Assembly: GCA_024232355.1 (NCBI GenBank)
Contig: JAAEPW010001273.1
Span: 40,337 to 104,336, forward strand
DNA: 64,000 bases
Source: Chloroflexota bacterium
GTDB taxonomy: Bacteria > Chloroflexota > Anaerolineae > B4-G1
Direction of reading: 5' to 3'
A model generated the notes under the pieces. It did no database searches and had not been told where the DNA came from. It worked only from the letters and a program-made list of their open reading frames with translations. A program made the translations under genes and the position numbers. The first letter of the stretch is position 1. Each line of letters begins with the position of its first letter. Positions 19,165 to 27,655 of the stretch are shown here, piece after piece.

Positions 19165-19653
19165 ATGAAGGAAAAAATTCATCCAAAATACTTTTCAGAG
19201 GCCCAAGTAGCTTGTTCTTGTGGCAATACCTGGACCGTCGGGGCGACTGTAGCCCTCATCCGCACTGATGTCTGCTCCGCGTGTCACCCATTCTTTACTG
19301 GTGAACAACGCATTGTGGACTCGGGTGGTCAGGTCGAGCGCTTTATGAAGAAACTTGAGCGGCGTGACCAGATCATAGCAAAAAGAGAGGAAGAAAGAGA
19401 GCGGGTCACCTCACCTGAACTTATGGTTGCTGAACTGGATATCAGTTCTCGTTCCCAAAAGGTGCTCATTGGTGCAGGAATCGAGACTGTAAGCGACATT
19501 ATGGCCAAGTTGGAGACAGGGGACGAGGCCTTGACCAATTTAAGCGGGTTTGGTCTCAAATCGTTGGCAACACTGAAAAAACGACTTCGTGGCCGTGGTT
19601 TTCTTCTGCCTGGCGATGCGGTGTCAGAAGAAACCGACGTCGAGGCTGATTAG
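19165..19653 (+). CDS. rpmE: Ribosomal protein L31 with C-terminal RNA-polymerase-alpha-CTD-like domain
   Basis: Residues 1-66 are a zinc-type L31: MKEKIHPKYF, Cys17/Cys19 and Cys37/Cys40, and the ending FTGEQRIVDSGGQVERFMKK. Ordinary L31 stops at about 70 residues; this protein runs to 162. A charged helix (62-83) links to residues 88-149 (ELDISSRSQKVLIGAGIETVSDI...NLSGFGLKSLATLKKRL). That segment closely follows the helix-hairpin-helix pattern of the RNA polymerase alpha C-terminal domain (ELSVRSxNCLKxAGIxTVxDL...NFGxKSLxEIxxKL). An acidic tail follows. The first part is a ribosome component; the extension's function is unknown and could bind nucleic acid or contact transcription. Confidence 0.9.
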   Translation: MKEKIHPKYFSEAQVACSCGNTWTVGATVALIRTDVCSACHPFFTGEQRIVDSGGQVERFMKKLERRDQIIAKREEERERVTSPELMVAELDISSRSQKVLIGAGIETVSDIMAKLETGDEALTNLSGFGLKSLATLKKRLRGRGFLLPGDAVSEETDVEAD

Positions 19654-19681
19654 GAGAAAAAAAAAGCTTACCATTCTTGGG

Positions 19682-19730
19682 GGCAGATGTGCGCATCCTT
19701 CTGACGCGCCGCATCTGCCTCTGTTTTTTT
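19682..19730 (+). terminator. Terminator of the rplU-rpmA-rpmE operon
   Basis: GGCAGATG (19682-19689) pairs with CATCTGCC (19712-19719), with an inner GCGC/GCGC pairing. A run of seven T ends at 19730. It lies 29 bp past the rpmE stop and just ahead of the tdk ribosome site. Confidence 0.85.
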
Positions 19731-19746
19731 ATTGAGGAGATATTGG

Positions 19747-20346
19747 ATGTACAACAAGTCTAACACTGGGTGGATTGAGGTGGTCTGCGGAAGTATGTTT
19801 TGTGGCAAGACGGAAGAATTAATTCGTCGCGTGCGTCGTGCCCAGATTGCGCGGCAAAAAGTCCAAGTATTCAAGCCTGCGATGGACACACGCTATGCCA
19901 AGCGTGAAGTGACCTCTCACAACGGCGTGCAAATCAAAGCGGTGCCAGTCGAAAATGCGACAGAATTACGAACGCTGATCGAGCCGGATACAACGGTGGT
20001 GGCATTGGACGAAGTACAATTCTTTGACGATACGATAGCCACACTGTGTGAGGAACTCTCCTCCCAAGGAACGCGCGTCATTGCTGTCGGATTAGATATG
20101 GATTTCCGAGGTGAACCCTTTGGGCCAGTACCTATGCTAATGGCGCGAGCGGAACGAGTAGACAAACTCCAGGCCATCTGCGTGGTATGCGGAGGCCCAG
20201 CCAGTCGCACACAACGTCTGATTGATGACCAACCCGCAGCCTACAATGATCCCATAATCATGGTGGGAGCCAGCGAGGTGTACGAGGCACGATGTCGCGG
20301 CTGTCATAAAGTGGGAACAGCCAATGGTCAATTCGAGAGTGACTAA
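19747..20346 (+). CDS. tdk: Thymidine kinase (type II)
   Basis: From the ATG at 19747, 7 bp after GAGGAGA, the protein has 199 residues, usual for bacterial type II enzymes. It phosphorylates thymidine with ATP in the pyrimidine salvage pathway. The P-loop is [10 protein letters not shown] (15-24), the Walker-B-like segment is [10 protein letters not shown], and [12 protein letters not shown] follows. Two Cys pairs (CVVC and CRGC) form the structural zinc site, and the YEARC lasso region is present. It is followed 5 bp later by a phosphoribosyltransferase gene, making a nucleoside/base salvage group. Confidence 0.95.
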   Translation: MYNKSNTGWIEVVCGSMFCGKTEELIRRVRRAQIARQKVQVFKPAMDTRYAKREVTSHNGVQIKAVPVENATELRTLIEPDTTVVALDEVQFFDDTIATLCEELSSQGTRVIAVGLDMDFRGEPFGPVPMLMARAERVDKLQAICVVCGGPASRTQRLIDDQPAAYNDPIIMVGASEVYEARCRGCHKVGTANGQFESD

Positions 20347-20351
20347 ATACA

Positions 20352-20897
20352 ATGCAAATCCCTAATGCAATTGAACGAGTACTGATAGACGAAGAGACAA
20401 TTGCTGCGCGGGTACACGAACTGGCAGCCCGAATCAGCTCTGATTACGCGGACGCTGATAATCTGATACTAGTTGGTGTGCTAAAGGGATCCTTTATCTT
20501 TCTGGCCGATCTAGCCCGTCGCCTGACGGTATCCCACCGGGTGGATTTTATTGCCCTTTCCAGTTACGCGCAAGGAGCGATCGGTACAAGTGCAGTGCGA
20601 CTGATTATGGATACCAGAGCCAGCGTCACCAATCACCATGTGCTTGTTGTCGAGGATATTGTGGATAGAGGACGCACACTGGACTATTTGCTGCGGGCCT
20701 TTCGTGCTCGCAAGCCAGCCTCACTGCGTGTCTGTACGCTCCTCAGCAAACCCGATCGCCACGAGGTCGAGGTACCGGTGGATTATTTGGGCTTTGAGAT
20801 ACCTGACGTGTGGGTGGTGGGGTATGGGCTGGACTATGCCGATCGCTTCCGAACACTGCCGTATATCGGCGCATTGAAGCGAGAGGTGGTTGAGTAA
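20352..20897 (+). CDS. hpt: Hypoxanthine phosphoribosyltransferase, copy 1
   Basis: The 181-residue protein is a purine-salvage PRTase converting hypoxanthine (or guanine) and PRPP to IMP (or GMP). The PRPP loop is VLVVEDIVDRGRTLDYLL. The PPi loop LVGVLKGSFIFLADLARRL and the flexible-loop SSYAQG are also present, and DVWVVGYGLDYADRFRTLPYIG closes the fold. It lies between tdk and a second, clearly paralogous PRTase. One of the pair may prefer a different base, since its PRPP loop has DRGRT where copy 2 has DSGHT. Confidence 0.93.
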   Translation: MQIPNAIERVLIDEETIAARVHELAARISSDYADADNLILVGVLKGSFIFLADLARRLTVSHRVDFIALSSYAQGAIGTSAVRLIMDTRASVTNHHVLVVEDIVDRGRTLDYLLRAFRARKPASLRVCTLLSKPDRHEVEVPVDYLGFEIPDVWVVGYGLDYADRFRTLPYIGALKREVVE

Positions 20898-20918
20898 CCG
20901 GATACAGGGAGGGGGAAA

Positions 20919-21473
20919 ATGGGATTGCGAGATGACGTTGCCAAGATATTGATCTCGGAGCAAGAACTGCAAGCGCGGATCGCAGAACTCGGGCAAGCCA
21001 TTAACGCCACATACACTGATGATGATAGGCCGCTCCTGGTTTGCGTGCTCAAAGGCGCATTCATATTCCTCGCAGACCTGGTGCGCCACCTAGAGATGCG
21101 CCACGAAGTAGACTTTATGGAAATATCCTCCTACGGTTCGGGAACGAGCAGCAGCGGTGTGGTTCGTATTCTGCTCGACCTGGAACAGAATATCGCGGGG
21201 CGGCACGTGTTGATCGTGGAGGACATCATCGACTCGGGCCATACGCTGGATTACGTCATACGCAATCTACAGACGCGGAAACCGGCCAGCCTGCGGATAT
21301 GTACGCTTTTGAACAAGCCATCGCGGCGCGAGGTTGACATCCCAGTGGACTGGGTGGGATTTGAGGTTCCGGACGAGTTCGTGGCAGGGTATGGATTGGA
21401 TTTTGCCGAAGTGTATCGGAATCTACCGTTTATCGGGGTATTAAAGGAGCGAGTGTACCAGGAGAGTGAATAA
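20919..21473 (+). CDS. hpt: Hypoxanthine phosphoribosyltransferase, copy 2
   Basis: The 184-residue paralogue of the preceding gene has the same blocks: LVCVLKGAFIFLADLVRHLEMRHEVDFMEISSYGSGT, PRPP loop VLIVEDIIDSGHTLDYVI, and DEFVAGYGLDFAEVYRNLPFIG. DSGHT is the commoner Hpt form, so this copy is the better candidate for the housekeeping enzyme. It starts 21 bp after copy 1, after GGGAGGGGG, and is the last gene before a strong bidirectional terminator. Confidence 0.93.
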   Translation: MGLRDDVAKILISEQELQARIAELGQAINATYTDDDRPLLVCVLKGAFIFLADLVRHLEMRHEVDFMEISSYGSGTSSSGVVRILLDLEQNIAGRHVLIVEDIIDSGHTLDYVIRNLQTRKPASLRICTLLNKPSRREVDIPVDWVGFEVPDEFVAGYGLDFAEVYRNLPFIGVLKERVYQESE

Positions 21474-21522
21474 CCAGTTCAGTGTAAAACACTCGTTGTC
21501 TCAAAGACAGAACAACCTAATG

Positions 21523-21558
21523 AAAACCGCAGGCATCTGAGAGGATGCCTGCGGTTTT
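21523..21558. terminator. Bidirectional terminator between hpt and the 2013-residue protein gene
   Basis: A perfect 15-bp stem (AAAACCGCAGGCATC 21523-21537 with 21544-21558) has a TGAGAG loop and is flanked by A and T runs. It lies between two converging genes and serves both strands. Confidence 0.9.
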
Positions 21559-21613
21559 GTGTTCATGTTCACCAAAGAGGGGAACAGAGAAATGATCTCT
21601 GTTCCCCAACACT

Positions 21614-24600
21614 CTACGAATTCCTCAGGACCACGGGCAGATAGACGTTAGGCACAGAGATGGGTGCATCTCCAGAAAACTGGATTTCGATGCCGCCTAT
21701 TAGTTCACCATCAATGTAGCCTTCCACGTCAATGGTTGGCACGCTGCCCGCTTGCGCTTGCACGTCATACATTTTCCGCGCGTCATACATCAGTTGCAGC
21801 GAACCTGGGCACGGAATTCGCACGTGAACCTCGACCTCAAGTTCGTCGAACGGCCCTACCTCCACAGAGCCTTCTGGATTCGTGCTCACTTCCCAGTCCT
21901 CGGGCACGTTAAAGGTGATCAGACCGAGGTCTATTGTGACGGAGAAGGGCGAGTCGTTGTACAAAGTAAAGGTAAAGACTCGTTCCTGGCCGCATGGCGG
22001 ACGCTCCTCCACCCACACGTTGCGCTGGCTGACAAGGTCCTCGTAATCACCATCGGGATCGATTAGCTTGACCATGACACAGTGAGAGCCAGCAAAGGTT
22101 GGCGTCCACGTTACCCACGCAGTATCCGTCATCATTGGCCCCAGTTCCATCGAGCGCGTGTAGGGCACCATGCCGGTGGTCGTGAACGGAATGCCTACAC
22201 CGAACCTGGCATAGCCGAACTCCAAGGTGATGGTGGATGTGACCGCGCCGTTGTTCTGCATCTCGGCACCGATCTGGGCTGGCTGGCCCAACCGGGGCGG
22301 GTCGGGGATGATGCTGAGTTCCGTTTCAGCATATTCCTTTTCGTGCGGCCTGTGGAGCGGGATCGGCGGTATATCCAGCTTGCGGAAGCCGCCGAGCAGT
22401 TCGCCATCCACAAAAGCCTCCACGTCCACGATAGGCTCGCCGGTACCCAAGGGCGCGTTCTCCGATGGCGTGACGATTAGGGTAACAGTTACTGGGTCGT
22501 CACTGTTTACCTCTATTTCGTAGAATACGTCAAAGAAAGAGTCTGACGACATGTCCGTTTCGAAATCGTCACGGTGATTGACCAGTCCCAGAGTAACCGT
22601 CACCGGCTGGGTAAAAGTACCCCTGCCCACCGGGAAAGTCATCGAGTGAGGCTGACCAGGCTCCAGAGGTTCACCTACGTCCACATTGCGTTGGCTCCAG
22701 ACCATTTCGTGGCCCGGCATCTCGAGTTCGACCATTACGCAGAACTTGCCAAAGAATCCCTCGGGCGGTTCCCACACGACGTGCCCACGAGCAGCGCCGT
22801 GTGCCGGTACAAAGACGAGGATCGGATTGTCTGGCCCGATGCCCGCCACGCTGAAAGGCAGACCGATGCCAAAGGGCGCGATGCTAAAGGTAGCCGTCAC
22901 ATAGTGGTCGTTGTCGGTGGGGTTGAACACCTCGACGCTGAGTTCGACCGGCTGGCCAGGGATGACTGGATATGGGGCGATGCCGATCTCTGACTCGGCA
23001 TACACCGGGTCCTTGGGCCGGTGTATGGGAACCGGCGGGCGGAAAATCTTGCGGAAGCCGCCCAAGAGTTCGCCGTCCACAAAAGCTTCCACATCCACGA
23101 TGGGGTCGCCATCTTCAGGCAAGTCGTTCGGAGGTGTGACGGTCAGGGTGACCACCCGCATCTCGCCCGGTGCTACATCGGGCAGAACGTCCTCTGACAG
23201 ATCGAGTCCCCAATCGGGAAAGTGAGGGATCAACCCCAGGGTGATGGTTATAGGCTCGGTGAAGGGGTTGCTCACGGGGAAGGGCCGCGAGTGCGGAACG
23301 TTCGGTTCCAGCGGCTCGCCCACGTCCAGATTGAGCCTGCTCCAGAATGGCTTCTCGTGGCCGGCGATAAAGATCTCAACCTGGATGCACCACAAGCCCT
23401 CGCGCGGCGGTATCCACATGATGCCGGGGATGACCATGCCGTGGGGCGGTACGCGTAACACGATGGGTTCATCGTGCGCTGGCTTAAAAGGCAGACCGAT
23501 GCCAAAGGGCGCGACGCTAAAGACGACCTCGATGGTTTGCCACTCGTCGGTGGGGTTGCGAATCTCGGCGCTTAACTCGATCGGTTCAAAGGCGCGTGGC
23601 GGGTAGGGGTGGACGTGGATCTCCCGTTCCGCGTAGACAGGGTCCTGTGGCCGGTGGATGGGAACCGGCGGGCGGAAGACCTTGCGGAACCCGCCGATCA
23701 GTCTGCCGTCCGCGAATGCCTCCACGTCTACGATGGGATGTCCATCGGGGGGCAGCGGCTCGTTGGCTGGTGGTGTTACAGATAGTAGAACCTCTTCGAC
23801 GTGACCTGGGGGCATATTGGGTAGAATGTCAGGCTCTAGTCTGATATTCCAATCAGGTAAGTGAGGGATCAAGCCCAGGGTGACGGTCATCGGTTCCTGG
23901 AAGGGGTTGCCGATGGGAACCCACCGTTCGTGAGTTACGCCTGGTTCCAGCGGTTCGTCCACGTCGATGTTGCGCTGGCTGCGTTGAGTGTCATAGCCAT
24001 CCATGAACATCTCGACTTGCAGACACACGTGGCCGCTGACCGGCGGGACCCAATTGACGCACTCGTTGACGATGCTAAAGGGTGGCAGATGTACCGGCCT
24101 CAAGCCGTTGATGGGTGTAAAAGGAAGCCCGATGCCAAAGTGCGCCCACGAGAACTGGACGTGTACTGTTTGTGGGTATGGCGTCGGGTTGCGCAGTTCG
24201 ACGCATACTTGAGTCGGTTCCCCTGCCAAGGGCGGGTAGGGGTGGATGCCGATCTCGCGCTCGGCATAGGGCGGGTCGGGGAAGGGGTGGAGTTTTATCG
24301 GTGGCTGGAAGACTTTGCGGAACCCGCCAATCAGTTTACCCTCTGCGTAAGCCTCCACGTCCACGATGGCTTCTCCATCTGGGGGCAGTGGCACGTCTGC
24401 TGGCGGCCTCACCGTCAAGAGGACATTTTCAACGTGGCCTGGCGGCATATCTGGTAGAACGTCTGGGTTGAGTGTGATGTCCCAGTCTGGTAGGTGATGG
24501 ATTATCCCCAGGGTGATGGTCGCGGGATGATTGAAGGGGTTGCCGATGGGAATCCACCGTTCGTGGGGCACGCCCGGTTCCAGCGGCTCATCTACGTCGA

Positions 24601-27600
24601 TGTTGCGCTGGCTGCGTTGTGGCTCATAGCCCTCCATAAACATCTCAACTTCCAGGCACACATGGCCGCTGGTGACCGGCACCCAATGCATGCACTCGTT
24701 GGCGATGCTGTAGGGCGGCAGGTGCACCTCTCTCAGACCGTTGATGGGGGTGAAGGGGATGCCGATGCCAAAGTTTGCCCACGAGAACTGAACCCACACC
24801 GTGTGCGGGTCGGACGTCGGGTTGCGCAGTTCGACGCACACCTGGGTCGGCTCTCCGGCCAGGGGCGGGTAGGGGTGGACGGTGATCTCTCTCTCGGCGT
24901 AGGGTGGGTCGGGGAAGGGATGTAGTTTTATCGGCGGTTGGAATATCTTGCGGAATCCGCCGATCAACTCACCCTCTGCGTAAGCCTCCACGTCCACGAT
25001 AGTCTCTCCTTCTGGAGGCAGCGGCACGCCAGGCGGCGGCATTACCGTCAGCAAGACTTGTTCGATGTGACCGGGCGGCATGTTGGGTAGGATGTCTGGA
25101 TCGATCGTGATCTCCCAGTCGGGCAGGTGATGGATCAGTCCCAGGGTGATGGTCATAGGTTCCTGGAAGGGGTTGCCGATGGGGACCCACCGTTCGTGAG
25201 GCACGCCCGGTTCCAGCGGCTCGTCTACGTCGATGTTGCGCTGGCTGCGTTGCGGCTCGTAGCCATCCATAAACAACTCGACTTGCAGGCACATGTGACC
25301 GTTGATGGGCGGGACCCAATGGATGCACTCGTTGACGATGCTGTAAGGTGGCAGATGCACCTCTCGCAGGCCGTCGATGGGTGTGAAGGGAATGCCGATG
25401 CCAAAGTTTGCCCACGAGAACTGTACCCACACCGTTTGAGGATATGGCGTCGGGTTACGCAGTTCGACGCATACCTCGGTCGGTTCGCCTGCCAGGGGCG
25501 GATAGGGATGGATCTTGATCTCCCGTTCGGCGTAAGGTGGGTCGGGGAAGGGATGGAGTGGTATCGACGGACGATGAATCTTGCGGAATCCACCGATGAG
25601 CACATCCCTGGCGTAGGCTTCCACGTCTACGATGGGCGTCGCATCCTGGGGCAGCGGTAGGTCCGGCGGTGGCTGCACCGTCAGGCTGATGATGCGATGC
25701 TCGTTTGGCGCCATATCGGGCAGGGTGTCCTCAGACAGCCAGATTTCCCAATTGGGCAGGTGAGGGATCAACCCCAGGGTGACGGACACCGGATGCTGGA
25801 ATGGGTTGCCCACGGGGAACCTCAGCGTGTGCGGCTGGCCCGGCACCAGCGGTTCGTCTATGTCGATGTTGCGCTGGCTGTGCTGCGGCCTGTGGCCGTC
25901 CATGAACAACTCGATTTGCAGGCACACGTGGCCGCTAACGGGCGGAATCCAGTGTATGCATTCGACGACGGTGCTGTGAGGTGGGATGGTGATGGTGCGC
26001 AGGCCGTTGATGGGTGTGAAGGGGATACCGATGCCAAAGTGTGCCCAAGAGAATTGTACATCTACTGTCTGGGGCAAGTCCGTTGGATTGTACAGTTCGA
26101 CGCACACTTCGGTCGGCTCACCGGCCATCGGCGGGTAGGGGTGGACGCTGATCTCTCGCTCGGCGTAGGGCGGGTCGGGGAAGCGGTGGAGCGGCACCGG
26201 CGGGCGGTATATCTTACGAATACCGCCGATGAGGTCTTCGCCGATGTATGCCTCCACGTCCACGATAGGCTGCCCATCGTGAGGCAGCGGTTGGCCGGGC
26301 GGCGGTACCACCGTCAGACTGATGGTGCGATGCTCGTCCGGTCCCATATCGGGCAGAGTGTCCGCCGACAGGTCAAGCCCCCAGTCCGGTATGTGGGGGA
26401 CCAATCCCAAGGTGATGGTCGCGGGCTGGTTGCTGGGATTTCCCACGGGGAATTCCAGCGTGTGCGCCACACCCGGTTCCAGCGGCTCGGTTACGTCCAG
26501 GTTGCGCTGGCTGAATTGGGTTTCGTACGGGATCGGACCAAGGGTATCCAGCTTGACCTGGACGCAAAAGTGGCCCTCGTTGGGCGGTATCCACCAGGTG
26601 CAGACGTTGTGAAAGCTGCCGGGTGGGATATTGACCTCGACACCGTCGATGGGCATAAATGGCAAGCCGATGCCAAAATTGGCTACGGCGAACTCGACCG
26701 CCACAGTTTGCGGCTCATCGCTCAGGTTGAACAATTCGGCGCAAATCTGGGTCGGCTCGCCAGGCCGGGGCGGATAGGGCCAGACGGTGATTTCTGATTC
26801 GGCGTAGGAGGGTTCCTCCGGGCGGCGGTGCAGCGGCACGGGCGGCGTGTCCATTTTGCGAAAGCCGCCGATGGTGTTCCCGTCGAGAAAGCCCTCGACA
26901 TCGGCCAGCGGCGCCTGGGTACCCAGTACAGCGCCTGCCGGGGGGCTTGTGGTCAGGGTGACCATCTGAACCGCGCCGTTATCCAGGGTGAACTCGCGCG
27001 GATTGAGTGATACGTCCCACCCAGGCTGCACGCTGTCGATGGTAAAAGAGACCCATCCCGGATCGGGGAGCGGCCCCACCGGAAAGACCATTTCGTGCGG
27101 CACGCCAGGTTCCAGAGGTTCCCAGACATCGATGTTGCGCTGGCTGCGCTCCGGTTCTTGCGCGCCTGGCTGCCACAGGAGCACCTCGATGCACCAGTGT
27201 CCCTCTTGGGGAGGAACCCACACGATGCAGCCCTCGGCGTCGCCATCAGGTGGCACTTGTATCTCGACCACACCCTCGGTGGTGAACGGCACGCCGATGC
27301 CAAAGTTGGCGATCCCGAATTCGAGGGTCACGGTGTGGGGAGCGGTGGGGTCGTTGTTCACCACGCTGGCGCATATCTCGGTGGGCTGTCCGGGGATGGG
27401 CGGCTCCGGGTGAACGGTGATCTCTCCCTGGGCGTACCAGGGCCAGGGGCCAGGGGGGAAGGTGACAGAGACGGCATTGGTAGCAAACGGATCGACTGCG
27501 AACACGCGATCAATTTTCGTCTCTCCTTCTTTGGCGTCTACAGGAGGAACAACCGGCGCTGGTTGTGCCGAGGCCAAAGCAGTCATCAAAAGATGAGACA

Positions 27601-27655
27601 CTGCTACGACCGTCACAATCACCGCTAGCATCAAAACAGTTTGTTTGACTTTCAT
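21614..27655 (-). CDS. Giant secreted protein of nine ~211-residue repeats
   Basis: The 2013-residue protein has a signal peptide (MKVKQTVLMLAVIVTVVAVSHLLMTALASAQ). The rest is nine tandem units with a period of ~211 residues (~633 bp), each beginning YAExEIxVHPYPP. Each unit has a first beta-sandwich-like half (PTxVCVELxNPT, FGIGxPFTPI, HWVPPxxGHxC, SQRNIDVxEPLEPG) with three conserved Cys. The second half resembles a NEW3/CARDB-type fold (PVGNPFxxPxTxTLGLIxHLPDW, PxxGxPIVDVEAYxxGxLIGGFRKI). Units 3-6 are very alike in DNA, indicating recent tandem duplication. It ends in VPNVYLPVVLRNS. No catalytic motif is visible. It is probably a fibrous surface or sheath protein; family not recognised. 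Confidence 0.87.
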   Translation of the reverse strand: MKVKQTVLMLAVIVTVVAVSHLLMTALASAQPAPVVPPVDAKEGETKIDRVFAVDPFATNAVSVTFPPGPWPWYAQGEITVHPEPPIPGQPTEICASVVNNDPTAPHTVTLEFGIANFGIGVPFTTEGVVEIQVPPDGDAEGCIVWVPPQEGHWCIEVLLWQPGAQEPERSQRNIDVWEPLEPGVPHEMVFPVGPLPDPGWVSFTIDSVQPGWDVSLNPREFTLDNGAVQMVTLTTSPPAGAVLGTQAPLADVEGFLDGNTIGGFRKMDTPPVPLHRRPEEPSYAESEITVWPYPPRPGEPTQICAELFNLSDEPQTVAVEFAVANFGIGLPFMPIDGVEVNIPPGSFHNVCTWWIPPNEGHFCVQVKLDTLGPIPYETQFSQRNLDVTEPLEPGVAHTLEFPVGNPSNQPATITLGLVPHIPDWGLDLSADTLPDMGPDEHRTISLTVVPPPGQPLPHDGQPIVDVEAYIGEDLIGGIRKIYRPPVPLHRFPDPPYAEREISVHPYPPMAGEPTEVCVELYNPTDLPQTVDVQFSWAHFGIGIPFTPINGLRTITIPPHSTVVECIHWIPPVSGHVCLQIELFMDGHRPQHSQRNIDIDEPLVPGQPHTLRFPVGNPFQHPVSVTLGLIPHLPNWEIWLSEDTLPDMAPNEHRIISLTVQPPPDLPLPQDATPIVDVEAYARDVLIGGFRKIHRPSIPLHPFPDPPYAEREIKIHPYPPLAGEPTEVCVELRNPTPYPQTVWVQFSWANFGIGIPFTPIDGLREVHLPPYSIVNECIHWVPPINGHMCLQVELFMDGYEPQRSQRNIDVDEPLEPGVPHERWVPIGNPFQEPMTITLGLIHHLPDWEITIDPDILPNMPPGHIEQVLLTVMPPPGVPLPPEGETIVDVEAYAEGELIGGFRKIFQPPIKLHPFPDPPYAEREITVHPYPPLAGEPTQVCVELRNPTSDPHTVWVQFSWANFGIGIPFTPINGLREVHLPPYSIANECMHWVPVTSGHVCLEVEMFMEGYEPQRSQRNIDVDEPLEPGVPHERWIPIGNPFNHPATITLGIIHHLPDWDITLNPDVLPDMPPGHVENVLLTVRPPADVPLPPDGEAIVDVEAYAEGKLIGGFRKVFQPPIKLHPFPDPPYAEREIGIHPYPPLAGEPTQVCVELRNPTPYPQTVHVQFSWAHFGIGLPFTPINGLRPVHLPPFSIVNECVNWVPPVSGHVCLQVEMFMDGYDTQRSQRNIDVDEPLEPGVTHERWVPIGNPFQEPMTVTLGLIPHLPDWNIRLEPDILPNMPPGHVEEVLLSVTPPANEPLPPDGHPIVDVEAFADGRLIGGFRKVFRPPVPIHRPQDPVYAEREIHVHPYPPRAFEPIELSAEIRNPTDEWQTIEVVFSVAPFGIGLPFKPAHDEPIVLRVPPHGMVIPGIMWIPPREGLWCIQVEIFIAGHEKPFWSRLNLDVGEPLEPNVPHSRPFPVSNPFTEPITITLGLIPHFPDWGLDLSEDVLPDVAPGEMRVVTLTVTPPNDLPEDGDPIVDVEAFVDGELLGGFRKIFRPPVPIHRPKDPVYAESEIGIAPYPVIPGQPVELSVEVFNPTDNDHYVTATFSIAPFGIGLPFSVAGIGPDNPILVFVPAHGAARGHVVWEPPEGFFGKFCVMVELEMPGHEMVWSQRNVDVGEPLEPGQPHSMTFPVGRGTFTQPVTVTLGLVNHRDDFETDMSSDSFFDVFYEIEVNSDDPVTVTLIVTPSENAPLGTGEPIVDVEAFVDGELLGGFRKLDIPPIPLHRPHEKEYAETELSIIPDPPRLGQPAQIGAEMQNNGAVTSTITLEFGYARFGVGIPFTTTGMVPYTRSMELGPMMTDTAWVTWTPTFAGSHCVMVKLIDPDGDYEDLVSQRNVWVEERPPCGQERVFTFTLYNDSPFSVTIDLGLITFNVPEDWEVSTNPEGSVEVGPFDELEVEVHVRIPCPGSLQLMYDARKMYDVQAQAGSVPTIDVEGYIDGELIGGIEIQFSGDAPISVPNVYLPVVLRNS

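Noticed and set aside
25697..26797. Long plus-strand open frame (366 codons) inside the nine-repeat protein gene
   Set aside because: It mirrors the repeats of the minus-strand gene, has no ribosome site, signal or recognisable domain, and similar shadows recur in each repeat.
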